12,224 bases of DNA from NCBI GenBank assembly GCA_009929095.1, contig SABF01000027.1, positions 1-12,224 on the forward strand, given 5' to 3'. The notes beneath the pieces were generated by a model, which saw only the letters and a program-made list of their open reading frames with translations, did not search any database and was not told the DNA's origin. Positions 1-6,682 of this stretch are shown here, in pieces (position 1 is the first letter of the stretch; each line of letters starts with the position of its first letter). The stretch is from Erysipelotrichia bacterium. GTDB taxonomy: Bacteria > Bacillota_I > Bacilli_A > Erysipelotrichales > Erysipelotrichaceae. The position numbers and the translations under genes are program-made.

Positions 1-1061
1 TCAGTATCACAAGGAAGATCCGCAATTCTGACAATGCCCTGCTCATCACTTGAAAATACAATCGGCATTTCAGATTCATTGTGGATCGCATGCTTGAACT
101 CATCATCAAAGCCAGCTATAAATCCAGCTCCGCTTACAGTTCTTCCGTATTCATCCAGTTTCTGAATCTGAAGAGAAGCACTGTTCATGAAGACGCTGAT
201 AGAAAATCCCGGTGTCGGTTCCACGCCGGAACTGCTGAATATCCGCTGATGGTCACCGCTGGAATAGACAATCAGCCCGGCCTTTACCGCATTCCATTCT
301 TCATCGATCCGATGAAAACTCAGTTCAAGCGTATCGCTGAGCATGATTCCCGGATCAGTCGAAACAGTCAGTTTGTTTCCTTCCTGAACTTCATGGATTC
401 CTTCCGGAATTGTCGATTCATTCAGTTTGAAATGAGAAAGCACATCCTTGGAATCTTCCAGTATCAGTGATTCATTCAGTTTCAGTTCATAGGGATCCTG
501 ACGCACAAATGAGGGAATCATTGATATGGTCTCAGAACGGTTTCTGATCTCCTCCATTAGCTGAGGAATATTGCCTTTCCCGCCGGTACAGATGATGGAT
601 GCCTGCACCAGCACGCTGCAAAGCTCAAGGGATGATGCGATGGAGTCACTTCCTGCAGTGCCAAGTGCCTGCCAGATCAGCAGCTGAGTTGCTGCATAAG
701 CATCTTTTTCCGTTCCCGTCAGCGGATGTCCATAGCCGTAGTATGCCAGACGGCTGACCTTCATTTTTGTCTCTTCGTCACAGTCCGGCCATTCAGACGG
801 AATATAAACCGGTCCGGTTCCATCTTCTTCAAATCGCACCGGGACTTCCGGTTCAATGCAGTATGCCGGACGATCATCAAGCATCAGAAAATTAATATAG
901 CTGACCGTCTCATCTTCATCATTATTCTGAATCATTGCCACATGACCTCGTGAGATCAGCTGATATGGATTCATTCCCTCCTCTTCTGCAAGTACATTCT
1001 GCGGCAGGCAGAATAACATCGCAGCCAGCAGGATCTGAATCAGGTATCGTTGTCTTCTCAT
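1..1061 (-). CDS. Secreted thioester-domain (TED) surface protein with Cna-B-like domain, C-terminus outside window
   Basis: I translated 353 codons from ATG at 1061-1059; the frame is open to the window edge, so the gene is partial at its 3' end. An AGGGGG ribosome binding site lies just before the ATG. Residues 1-25 form a signal peptide (basic MRRQR, hydrophobic core, cleavage expected after VLA25). Residues about 35-185 fit a thioester domain: Cys68 in a YCIEP motif and Gln126 in a TQLLIW motif are the pair that forms the internal thioester in this family (older name TQXA domain). Residues about 190-293 look like a beta-rich spacer domain. From about 295 a Cna-B/SpaA-like fold begins (LQIQKLDEYG, then SGAGF and SDEQG), with Lys301 where the isopeptide-forming lysine normally sits. 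Known TED proteins are wall-anchored adhesins that bind host surfaces covalently. More Cna-B repeats and an LPXTG-type signal would be expected beyond the window. The family call is firm; the binding target is unknown. Confidence 0.85.
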   Translation of the reverse strand, partial: MRRQRYLIQILLAAMLFCLPQNVLAEEEGMNPYQLISRGHVAMIQNNDEDETVSYINFLMLDDRPAYCIEPEVPVRFEEDGTGPVYIPSEWPDCDEETKMKVSRLAYYGYGHPLTGTEKDAYAATQLLIWQALGTAGSDSIASSLELCSVLVQASIICTGGKGNIPQLMEEIRNRSETISMIPSFVRQDPYELKLNESLILEDSKDVLSHFKLNESTIPEGIHEVQEGNKLTVSTDPGIMLSDTLELSFHRIDEEWNAVKAGLIVYSSGDHQRIFSSSGVEPTPGFSISVFMNSASLQIQKLDEYGRTVSGAGFIAGFDDEFKHAIHNESEMPIVFSSDEQGIVRIADLPCDT

Positions 1062-1253
1062 ATTTCCCCCTGTCTGCTCAAGTTATACGTTCATAGACAG
1101 AGGTATCCATCCGGAAGATCATAATTGCTTGGATTTAGATATAAGCAGTTCTTGTATTGTCCTTTCCTTCACTTCATAGAAAAGCCATGACGCTTGAACT
1201 TTTTCCAGCGGATCGCCCTAAGGACTTACTGTTTAATTTTCACTGCTGCAGCA
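1062..1253 (-). promoter_or_regulatory. Long 5' untranslated leader of the surface-protein gene
   Basis: If transcription starts about 7 bases after the -10 box at 1260-1265, roughly 190 nt precede the ATG. I found no open frame of useful length in it and could not match it to a riboswitch class by eye; in particular I did not see the conserved core of either cyclic-di-GMP class. Its only clear element is the AGGGGG ribosome binding site next to the start codon. The length leaves room for RNA-level control, but that is inference. Confidence 0.35.
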
Positions 1254-1259
1254 TTGCTT

Positions 1260-1287
1260 TATATAACAGTGGCTATTGTGCAGTCAA
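1260..1287 (-). promoter_or_regulatory. Sigma-A type promoter for the surface-protein gene
   Basis: On the minus strand, -35 TTGACT (1287-1282) is separated by 16 bases from -10 TATATA (1265-1260). A TGT just before the -10 makes an extended -10 element. It faces the surface-protein gene, with no other gene between. It was assigned by consensus only. Confidence 0.55.
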
Positions 1288-1796
1288 ATATATCTTCAGA
1301 TCATCAATCGATGATATTTCTATGATGCATTAGGTGAAAGACAGGATTGATGACATAAGAAAATGATGATCCGGCTTCTTTCAAGAATCATTCATTATTT
1401 AAAATAGAAATCGTATGACAGGATTTTGAAGATTCTCCTGAATCATGAATATAAAAACCAATTCACACGACCTGGCTGAACTTGCAGCTGAAAAGGCAGT
1501 GCCAGGTTATTGACTGAAATGATAATCACAATCGTTCCGATGAGCACACTGCCAAACAGCATTTTTTTGAGTTCTGTTCTTTCAGTGTTACTTTCCTTTA
1601 CCAGCAAAATATTACACTTTATTTGAGCATGCTGATGATAGCAGTTGCCAGAAGTGAAGGAAAAAATACAGCCGCCATTGATTAATCGTTTGGGCATCAT
1701 GAAGGATCAGGCTTTGAGTGCCTACGATATTCAAAAGCTGGTGGATGATCACGATATTTCCAGATAGGTGAAAATCAACATCCCCTTTTATACATG
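1288..1796. other. Intergenic spacer without a supported gene
   Basis: This stretch of about 500 bases lies between the rpsI terminator and the surface-protein promoter. Several short open frames exist on both strands, but none has a ribosome binding site or a recognisable family motif. On the plus strand, two short protein-like segments in different frames (around 1575-1650 and 1645-1767, the second ending at TAG 1765-1767) could be frameshifted remains of one old gene. On the minus strand, 1443-1562 could encode a 39-residue peptide with one hydrophobic segment but lacks a ribosome binding site. I treat the region as non-coding. Confidence 0.5.
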
Positions 1797-1822
1797 AAAA
1801 AAGCCCCATAAACCGGGACTTT
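1797..1822 (-). terminator. Rho-independent terminator of the rplM-rpsI unit
   Basis: On the minus strand, AAAGTCCC (1822-1815) pairs over 8 bp (one G-T pair) with GGGGCTTT (1807-1800) across a 7-base loop. The descending arm runs into a six-T tract (1802-1797). It lies about 34 bases after the rpsI stop codon, as expected for the end of this transcript. Confidence 0.88.
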
Positions 1823-1855
1823 CTTCGATAATTGCATTTTTGATTGCTCGGCTGA

Positions 1856-2263
1856 TTAACGCTTGCTGAACTGCGGAGCGCGACGGGCACCCTTCAGACC
1901 GTACTTCTTGCGTTCCTTTTCACGGGAATCGCGGGTCAGGAATCCTGCCTTCTTCAGAGCTGCACGGTAATCTGCACTGGCTTCCAGAAGTGCTCTGGAA
2001 ATACCATGGCGCATTGCGCCTGCCTGGCCGGTGTAGCCACCGCCCATAACATTGATCTTGATGTCAAACTGTCCTGCTGTTTCAGTCAGAACCAGCGGGC
2101 TGTTGACGATCATACGCAGGGTAGCCTGCGGGAGGTACTCTTCAAGTGTCTTGCCGTTGACGGTAATGACGCCTGTGCCGGGAGTCATAAAGACGCGGGC
2201 TGTGGACTTCTTGCGACGTCCTGTTCCTATATAGGTAACTGTTGATTTCTTTTTAGCTGGCAT
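1856..2263 (-). CDS. rpsI: Small-subunit ribosomal protein S9 (uS9)
   Basis: This 135-residue protein has the usual S9 length. It is a 30S head protein whose C-terminal tail reaches the P-site tRNA. The frame shows the N-terminal [11 protein letters not shown] block, the S9 signature [19 protein letters not shown] near residues 74-92, the [21 protein letters not shown] segment, and the conserved final Lys-Arg. The start at 2263 is preceded by a purine-rich AGGAAGGG site. rplM ends 18 bases upstream, the almost universal rplM-rpsI pairing, so both are surely co-transcribed. A clear terminator follows. Nothing unusual is seen. Confidence 0.97.
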   Translation of the reverse strand: MPAKKKSTVTYIGTGRRKKSTARVFMTPGTGVITVNGKTLEEYLPQATLRMIVNSPLVLTETAGQFDIKINVMGGGYTGQAGAMRHGISRALLEASADYRAALKKAGFLTRDSREKERKKYGLKGARRAPQFSKR

Positions 2264-2281
2264 TGTCTCTATCCCTTCCTG

Positions 2282-2719
2282 TTAGTCCTTGATCTTCAGC
2301 TCAATAGGCTTCTGAGCTGCATGCGGATGATCCGGTCCCTCGTAGACAAATACGTGCTTGCGCATTTCGTTGCCCAGTTTGGTGTGCGGGAGCATTCCCA
2401 TGATTGCTTTTTCAACCCACTCTACTGTGTACTGCTCGCGCATTACCTTAGTGGAACGGGTGCGGAGACCGCCTGGATACTGAGAATGACTGAAATAGAA
2501 CTTCTTCTCATCCTGATCGCCTGTGATCTTGACTTTTTCCGCATTGACGACGATTACATAATCGCCGCAGTCGACGTTAGGTGTGAAAGTCGGCTTGTTC
2601 TTGCCTCTTACTACAGTCGCAACCTGGGACGCAAGTCTTCCCAGTGTGCAGCCATCGGCGTCAACAATGTACCATTGACGGACGACTTCGCTTGGCTTGA
2701 GCATCGTTGTCTGACGCAT
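2282..2719 (-). CDS. rplM: Large-subunit ribosomal protein L13 (uL13)
   Basis: This 145-residue protein matches full-length bacterial L13, an early-assembly protein of the 50S subunit. Visible family blocks are WYIVDADGCTLGRLAS near the N-terminus, the FTPNVDCGDYVIVVNAEKV core, and the signature region GMLPHTKLGNEMRKHVFVYEGPDHPH. The start ATG at 2719-2717 is 11 bases from a strong GGAGGT, slightly long spacing; the next ATG, at codon 6, would shorten the protein and move further from that site. The gene has its own promoter (2781-2809) and a structured leader, and is followed by rpsI. In Bacillota, L13 commonly represses its own operon by binding its leader. Confidence 0.97.
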   Translation of the reverse strand: MRQTTMLKPSEVVRQWYIVDADGCTLGRLASQVATVVRGKNKPTFTPNVDCGDYVIVVNAEKVKITGDQDEKKFYFSHSQYPGGLRTRSTKVMREQYTVEWVEKAIMGMLPHTKLGNEMRKHVFVYEGPDHPHAAQKPIELKIKD

Positions 2720-2775
2720 AATCTTTTACTACCTCCATATGTAGTTTCCGGGGCTACATTGGCATGAGTTGCCGT
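2720..2775 (-). promoter_or_regulatory. Candidate L13-type ribosomal protein leader RNA
   Basis: The roughly 55-nt leader between the predicted transcription start and rplM holds two consecutive hairpins. The first is GGCA-ACTCA-TGCC (2773-2761). The second pairs ATGTAG (2759-2754) with CTACAT (2744-2739) across a 9-base loop and sits two bases upstream of the GGAGGT ribosome binding site (2736-2731). Size, place and two-hairpin form agree with known L13 leaders of Bacillota, where L13 binding lowers expression of rplM-rpsI. I could not run a covariance model. Confidence 0.55.
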
Positions 2776-2780
2776 GTATC

Positions 2781-2809
2781 ATTCTAGAATCACGATGACC
2801 TGAAGTCAA
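2781..2809 (-). promoter_or_regulatory. Strong sigma-A type promoter for rplM-rpsI
   Basis: On the minus strand, -35 TTGACT (2809-2804) and -10 TAGAAT (2786-2781) are exactly 17 bases apart, each with one mismatch to consensus. A 6-bp dyad CAGAAA/TTTCTG (2810-2827) abuts the upstream side of the -35 box. No terminator separates truA from this promoter, so readthrough from the truA transcript may add to expression. Confidence 0.8.
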
Positions 2810-2860
2810 CAGAAACTTTCATTTCTGCCGCATTGTCATGCATGTTTTCAGTATCTCAGC

Positions 2861-3913
2861 TCACAATCTCATTGCCGAGTGCCGTTTCAGCGTGCATCCT
2901 GCACCGCCCTGTTCAAAACTCTTCTGCTCCAGCTGCTTCCTCAGTTCTTCAATATCTTCTGATTCACCATTGCCCAGGGCAGTCAATTCCCCGGTATGAT
3001 CTTCCGCTTCAGCATACCAGCCGTAAATCACCTTATCATGGCGGCCTGCCATTGCATAAACCTGAGGATATACGTTCTTCTGACTGCCAGACTTACGTAC
3101 AGGCTCCATTTCCTGCGGCATCTGATCCTCTGGAAGAAACTCCCGGATGACCATACGATCGGTCTGAGCCAGCAGTTTGAAGTAATCAACTCTGACCAGT
3201 ACAAGCCCTTCCGGCTTCGCGTTGTGATGCGGCACATTCTTGTCTGCCGCTTCCAGCATTTCTGCAATCTGTTCTTTGCTCAGCCGGCCTCTGCCCGCTT
3301 CCAGCAGCGCGGCAGTCATCATTCTGACCATGTAGCGAAGAAAGCCGCGGCCATAATAACTGATTGTAAGTATATTTCCTTCCTGATGAAACTGAATGGA
3401 ATAGATTGTTCTGATCTGATCCGGCTCTTTGCTCAGCGGCGTTGAGTTGAAGGAGGTAAAGTCATGCGTTCCGACAAACACTTCTGCCGCATCCTTCATT
3501 TTCTCAATATCAGTCGGAAACGGGCACTGATACACACTGCTGCGATTGAATACATCATAAGGCCCGAAGTTGATGCGATAGTCATACTGCTTCGCTTTAA
3601 CGCAGAATCTGGCGTGAAACAGAAACCCGGCATCCTGTACATCCATGATATGAATATCTTTAGGAAGGTATCCGTTCAAGGCTCCCATCCACTTTCTCGG
3701 TTCCATTTCCTTTTCTGTATCGAAATGAAACACCTGACCGAGCGCACTGACACCGGCATCCGTTCTTCCGGCTGCCAGAATGCTGATCTTTTCTCCAGTC
3801 AGTTCCTGAAGAGCAGACTCAATCTGTTCCTGGATAGAGTTTCCCCTGGTCTGTGACTGCCAGCCGCAGTAAAGAGCACCATCATAGGCAACCGTGCAGC
3901 GATAGCGTTTCAT
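2861..3913 (-). CDS. truA: tRNA pseudouridine synthase A with an unusual C-terminal extension
   Basis: TruA isomerises uridines 38-40 of the tRNA anticodon arm to pseudouridine. The core spans residues 1 to about 245: N-terminal YRCTVAYDG, the catalytic motif AAGRTDAGVSALGQV with nucleophile Asp52, the FHARFCVKAKQYDYRI block, the YYGRGFLRYMVRMM helix, and closing PHHNAKPEGLVLVRVDYF. The frame then continues without a stop to residue 350. Bacterial TruA is usually about 245-265 residues, so about 105 residues are extra. The added part is mixed alpha/beta in appearance, begins with a MVIREFLPEDQMP-like segment, holds an EDIEELRKQLEQ helix near 319-330 and ends basic. I recognise no family in it. 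The start codon overlaps the ecfT stop as ATGA, implying translational coupling. Core assignment is very sure. Confidence 0.95.
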   Translation of the reverse strand: MKRYRCTVAYDGALYCGWQSQTRGNSIQEQIESALQELTGEKISILAAGRTDAGVSALGQVFHFDTEKEMEPRKWMGALNGYLPKDIHIMDVQDAGFLFHARFCVKAKQYDYRINFGPYDVFNRSSVYQCPFPTDIEKMKDAAEVFVGTHDFTSFNSTPLSKEPDQIRTIYSIQFHQEGNILTISYYGRGFLRYMVRMMTAALLEAGRGRLSKEQIAEMLEAADKNVPHHNAKPEGLVLVRVDYFKLLAQTDRMVIREFLPEDQMPQEMEPVRKSGSQKNVYPQVYAMAGRHDKVIYGWYAEAEDHTGELTALGNGESEDIEELRKQLEQKSFEQGGAGCTLKRHSAMRL

Positions 3914-4710
3914 GCAAAATATGCCAGATAAATCATGCTGCAGAGTGAAGCAGCCGCTCCAAGCAGCAGTATATAATCACGGCCTGCCATCTTAAGCACC
4001 TTATAGCGGGTTCTCTTTTCACTAGGGGCATAGCCTCTGGCTTCCATGGCATTTGCCAGATCTTCTGCTCTTTGAAATGCAGACACAAACAGCGGTACGA
4101 TCAAAGAAAGAATTGCCATGATGCGTTCCTTCAGTTTTCCTTCCTTCAGATCGACGCCGCGGCTTTCCTGTGCTTTCATAATACGCTGGGTCTCTTCAAT
4201 CAGATCCGGAATAAAACGCAGTGCGATACTGATCAGCATTGCAATTTCATGAGCCGGAACATGTATTTTTTCAAATGGTTTCAATAAATCTTCAATGCCG
4301 AGGGTCATATCCAGCGGCTTCGTAGTAGCAGTCAGACAGGTTGTGATCATAATCATCAGCAGCAGTCGCACTACAATATAAAGTGTCTGGAAGATGGCAT
4401 CGCTGTAGATCGTAAAGCCAAAAACAGAAAACAGCGGTGATCCGGTGCGAAGCACAATGCAGTTGATAATCAGCAGAAAGCACATCATGAACATCATCGG
4501 CTTCATGGACTTCCAAATAAATTTAAAGCTCAGTTTTGCCAGCAGAATCATTGTGCAGGCCACAGCAAAAATCACAGCATAGCCGATCCAGCCAGCCGGG
4601 AAGAAAATCGCTATCAGCATGATCAGCATTGCGCCGATCTTGGCTCTCGGATCCATCCGATGAACTGGCGAATCAAGAGGAATATATCTGCCCAGTGTGA
4701 AACTACCCAT
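3910..4710 (-). CDS. ecfT: ECF transporter transmembrane coupling protein EcfT
   Basis: EcfT is the membrane scaffold that joins the two EcfA ATPases to interchangeable S components of energy-coupling factor transporters (vitamins, Co/Ni and similar micronutrients). This 266-residue protein has several hydrophobic segments (about 28-58, 70-90, 103-128 and 245-264). Two family-defining coupling motifs lie on cytoplasmic helices: AQESRG at 180-185 and AMEARG at 221-226, whose arginines contact the ATPase grooves. The N-terminal LGRYIPLDSPVHRMDPRAKI block is also typical. The gene overlaps ecfA2 by 8 bp upstream and truA by 4 bp downstream. No S-component gene is nearby, so this is a shared group II module; the substrate cannot be told from this window. 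Confidence 0.95.
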   Translation of the reverse strand: MGSFTLGRYIPLDSPVHRMDPRAKIGAMLIMLIAIFFPAGWIGYAVIFAVACTMILLAKLSFKFIWKSMKPMMFMMCFLLIINCIVLRTGSPLFSVFGFTIYSDAIFQTLYIVVRLLLMIMITTCLTATTKPLDMTLGIEDLLKPFEKIHVPAHEIAMLISIALRFIPDLIEETQRIMKAQESRGVDLKEGKLKERIMAILSLIVPLFVSAFQRAEDLANAMEARGYAPSEKRTRYKVLKMAGRDYILLLGAAASLCSMIYLAYFA

Positions 4711-5563
4711 GATGCTTCACCTGCTTTGCAATGCATGCGGCAAACGTACTGATGCTGTCGGCATCAGAAGGAATATCAAAACCCCTCTGTCTCAGAGCAT
4801 CCCGCATACGGATCAGTGCCGGAGGCAGGATATTCAGTTCTCTGCATCGAGAGGAATCTTCAAAGAAATTCTTCACATCGGTTTTGATCATTGGTCTGCC
4901 ATTCGTCATAACAACAACTTCGTCGCAGTACAGGAAAACCTGTTCCATGTCATGTGTAACAATCAGCACTGTTTTACCATAGTTTCGATTCAGACTGTAA
5001 AACAGTTTCATCATCTCTATCGTGCCCTGGGGATCCAGACCGGCGGTCGGCTCATCCAGCACGAGAACTTTAGGATCCATTGCCAAAATTCCGGCAATTG
5101 CTGCTCTTCGTTTCTGCCCTCCGGAAAGTTCCAGCGGACTGCGCTCATAGTATTCACTGCCAAGATCCACCATCTTCAGTGCAGTCTTTGCTTTCTTGAC
5201 TGCTTCTTCTTCAGCAGCGCCGAAGTTCTTCGGACCAAATGCCACATCTTTTAATACTGTTTCTTCAAACAGCTGATACTCTGGAAATTGGAAAACCAGG
5301 CCGACCTGTCCCCGCAGACTCTTGAGTCCCTTCGGAGCGGTACCGGCTTCAATTGTTCGATCCAGAACTGTCACCCTGCCCAAACTTGGCAGCAGCAGTG
5401 CATTGAGATGCTGCACCAGAGTGCTCTTGCCGGAGCCGGTCTGACCGATAATTGCCGTGATCTTTCCTTCAGAAAGTTCCAGATTGACATCTGAAAGGGC
5501 TACATACCGATATGGTGTACCTTCACTGTAAATATGACTTACATTTTCGAATGCAATCGGCAC
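4703..5563 (-). CDS. ecfA2: ECF transporter ATP-binding protein EcfA2
   Basis: This is the second ATPase of the energy-coupling module; it hydrolyses ATP at the inner membrane face to drive micronutrient uptake. The 286-residue ABC domain is complete: Walker A GQTGSGKST (40-48), Q-loop within VFQFPEYQLFEETV (90-103), signature LSGGQKRR (146-153), Walker B VLVLDE (166-171) and H-loop His204. The FQFPEYQLFEETV wording and the early GTPYRYVAL segment separate EcfA2 from EcfA1. The start lies 25 bp inside the end of ecfA1 and the end overlaps ecfT, so the three genes are tightly coupled. No defect is seen in any catalytic motif. Confidence 0.95.
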   Translation of the reverse strand: MPIAFENVSHIYSEGTPYRYVALSDVNLELSEGKITAIIGQTGSGKSTLVQHLNALLLPSLGRVTVLDRTIEAGTAPKGLKSLRGQVGLVFQFPEYQLFEETVLKDVAFGPKNFGAAEEEAVKKAKTALKMVDLGSEYYERSPLELSGGQKRRAAIAGILAMDPKVLVLDEPTAGLDPQGTIEMMKLFYSLNRNYGKTVLIVTHDMEQVFLYCDEVVVMTNGRPMIKTDVKNFFEDSSRCRELNILPPALIRMRDALRQRGFDIPSDADSISTFAACIAKQVKHHG

Positions 5564-6366
5564 AGTTCTTCCACCAGTCCTTCCATTGTTATCGTTCTAT
5601 CCACACGGACTCCCTGACGGCGCAGTTCCTCCTGCAGTTTCAGGCTGAACGGTATATCCAGCTTGATCTTTCGCAGCTTTTCCTCATCACGAAAAATCTC
5701 TTCCGGTGTACCAGTCATTGCAATATGTCCTTCATCCATTGCCAGCACATAATCACTGGCAGTGACTTCATCAATATCATGTGTAATGGAAAGAATTGTC
5801 AGTCCGCTTTCCTGGTGCAGTTCCATGATGACCTGCTTGATTTCATCCTTGCCCTGAGGATCCAGCATAGAAGTAGCTTCATCGAAGATGATAATCTTCG
5901 GTTTCATGGCCATGACTCCGGCTATGGCTACTCGCTGTTTCTGACCGCCCGACAGATGGGTTGGTTCACTGTTCAGATAGGCAGTCATTTTGACCTTCTG
6001 CGCATAGGTTTCAATCAGCGGATCCATTTCCGGCTGAGGTATGCAGTGATTCTCCAGACCGAATGCGATATCGTCACGCACAGTAGATCCAATAAACTGG
6101 TTATCCGGATTTTGAAATACAATGCCGATGCGATTTCTGATCTTCTGCAGATTTGTTTCATTCAGCTTCAGACCATCAATCAGAATCTCTCCGGATTTTG
6201 GCTCCAGAAGTCCGGCAATCAGCTTTGCAGCAGTAGATTTCCCAGATCCATTATGACCGACAATCGTGGTGTAGGAACCGGCCGGCACAGAAAACGAAAT
6301 GTTATCAACTGCCATGTTTTCACCATCGTAGGAGAAACACAGATTTTTCACTTCAACAATGCCCAT
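5539..6366 (-). CDS. ecfA1: ECF transporter ATP-binding protein EcfA1
   Basis: This is the first ATPase of the energy-coupling module, pairing with EcfA2 on EcfT. The 275-residue frame has Walker A GHNGSGKST (37-45), the EcfA1-type Q-loop VFQNPDNQ (83-90), signature LSGGQKQR (138-145), Walker B IIIFDE (158-163) and H-loop His196. The start at 6366 follows an AAAGGA site at normal spacing. It is the first gene of ecfA1-ecfA2-ecfT-truA. In many Bacillota this cassette follows rpoA-rplQ; here an unrelated gene lies upstream and the cassette seems to have its own promoter. The downstream neighbours truA, rplM and rpsI are conserved. Confidence 0.95.
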   Translation of the reverse strand: MGIVEVKNLCFSYDGENMAVDNISFSVPAGSYTTIVGHNGSGKSTAAKLIAGLLEPKSGEILIDGLKLNETNLQKIRNRIGIVFQNPDNQFIGSTVRDDIAFGLENHCIPQPEMDPLIETYAQKVKMTAYLNSEPTHLSGGQKQRVAIAGVMAMKPKIIIFDEATSMLDPQGKDEIKQVIMELHQESGLTILSITHDIDEVTASDYVLAMDEGHIAMTGTPEEIFRDEEKLRKIKLDIPFSLKLQEELRRQGVRVDRTITMEGLVEELCRLHSKM

Positions 6367-6397
6367 GCGAATTCCTTTCTCTCTTCAAAGCCTATTT

Positions 6398-6426
6398 ATT
6401 ATATTACAAAAGGTTCCCATTGCAGG
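6398..6426 (-). promoter_or_regulatory. Probable promoter of the ecfA1 operon
   Basis: On the minus strand, a perfect -10 TATAAT (6403-6398) lies about 32 bases before the ecfA1 start codon, with a weak -35 (CCTGCA, 6426-6421) at 17 bases. A good TTGACT exists at 6436-6431 but is too far away (27 bases) to pair with this -10. The promoter therefore rests mainly on its -10 and position. Confidence 0.45.
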
Positions 6427-6443
6427 AAATAGTCAATCCAACT

Positions 6444-6465
6444 AAAAAAAGGCTCCCGCAGCTTT
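6444..6465 (-). terminator. Weak candidate terminator upstream of the ecfA1 operon
   Basis: On the minus strand a short hairpin (AAAGCT with AGCCTTT, one bulged C, 5-base loop) runs into seven T residues (6450-6444). The stem is short, so efficiency is doubtful. Its place, after the unknown gene at 6683-7249 and before the ecfA1 promoter, is where a terminator would be expected. Confidence 0.35.
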
Positions 6466-6482
6466 GAATCCTGCCGATCGGA

Positions 6483-6682
6483 TTACTGCCCGAATGTCAG
6501 AAGATCCGGCATTCTAAAAATACCTGCATCTGTCAAAACACCGCAGCCATCACACACTATATCTTCTGCATTATTCCAGCCGCCGCTGACCTTTTTTGAA
6601 TTACGGTGTGAAGATCAAATTTCAGCTTCGTGACATCTGATTTCAGTTCTGATGTATCCTGACTTCTAACAAGATGAATCAA
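6483..6682 (-). pseudogene. Possible decayed coding remnant behind the anchored unknown protein
   Basis: Straight after the TGA at 6685-6683 the same frame continues about 30 codons of protein-like sequence (SELKSDVTKLKFDLHTVIQK). At a run of six A (6597-6592) the sensible reading moves to the -1 frame (KVSGGWNNAEDIVCDGCGVLTDAG and so on) and ends at TAA 6485-6483. The second part has a CDGC pair. No start codon with a ribosome binding site serves either part. I read this as a broken 3' extension or a separate decayed gene, not an active gene. It could be chance. Confidence 0.25.

Noticed and set aside
1443..1562. Short minus-strand frame for a 39-residue peptide with one hydrophobic segment
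   Set aside because: It has no ribosome binding site before the ATG, no known family, and lies in a spacer with several equal chance frames.
1575..1767. Plus-strand protein-like segments in two frames, suggesting a frameshifted old gene
   Set aside because: Each part is under about 45 codons with nearby stops and has no motif. The idea is noted under the intergenic entry but not called as a pseudogene.
2810..2827. CAGAAA/TTTCTG dyad between truA and rplM as a terminator
   Set aside because: The stem is weak and A/T-rich, and the following bases are the rplM -35 box rather than a T tract.
5512..6432. Long plus-strand open frame of 306 codons opposite ecfA1
   Set aside because: It is the antisense shadow of ecfA1 and the start of ecfA2, with a composition full of His, Gln and Phe and no family motif, while the minus strand encodes a complete ABC ATPase.
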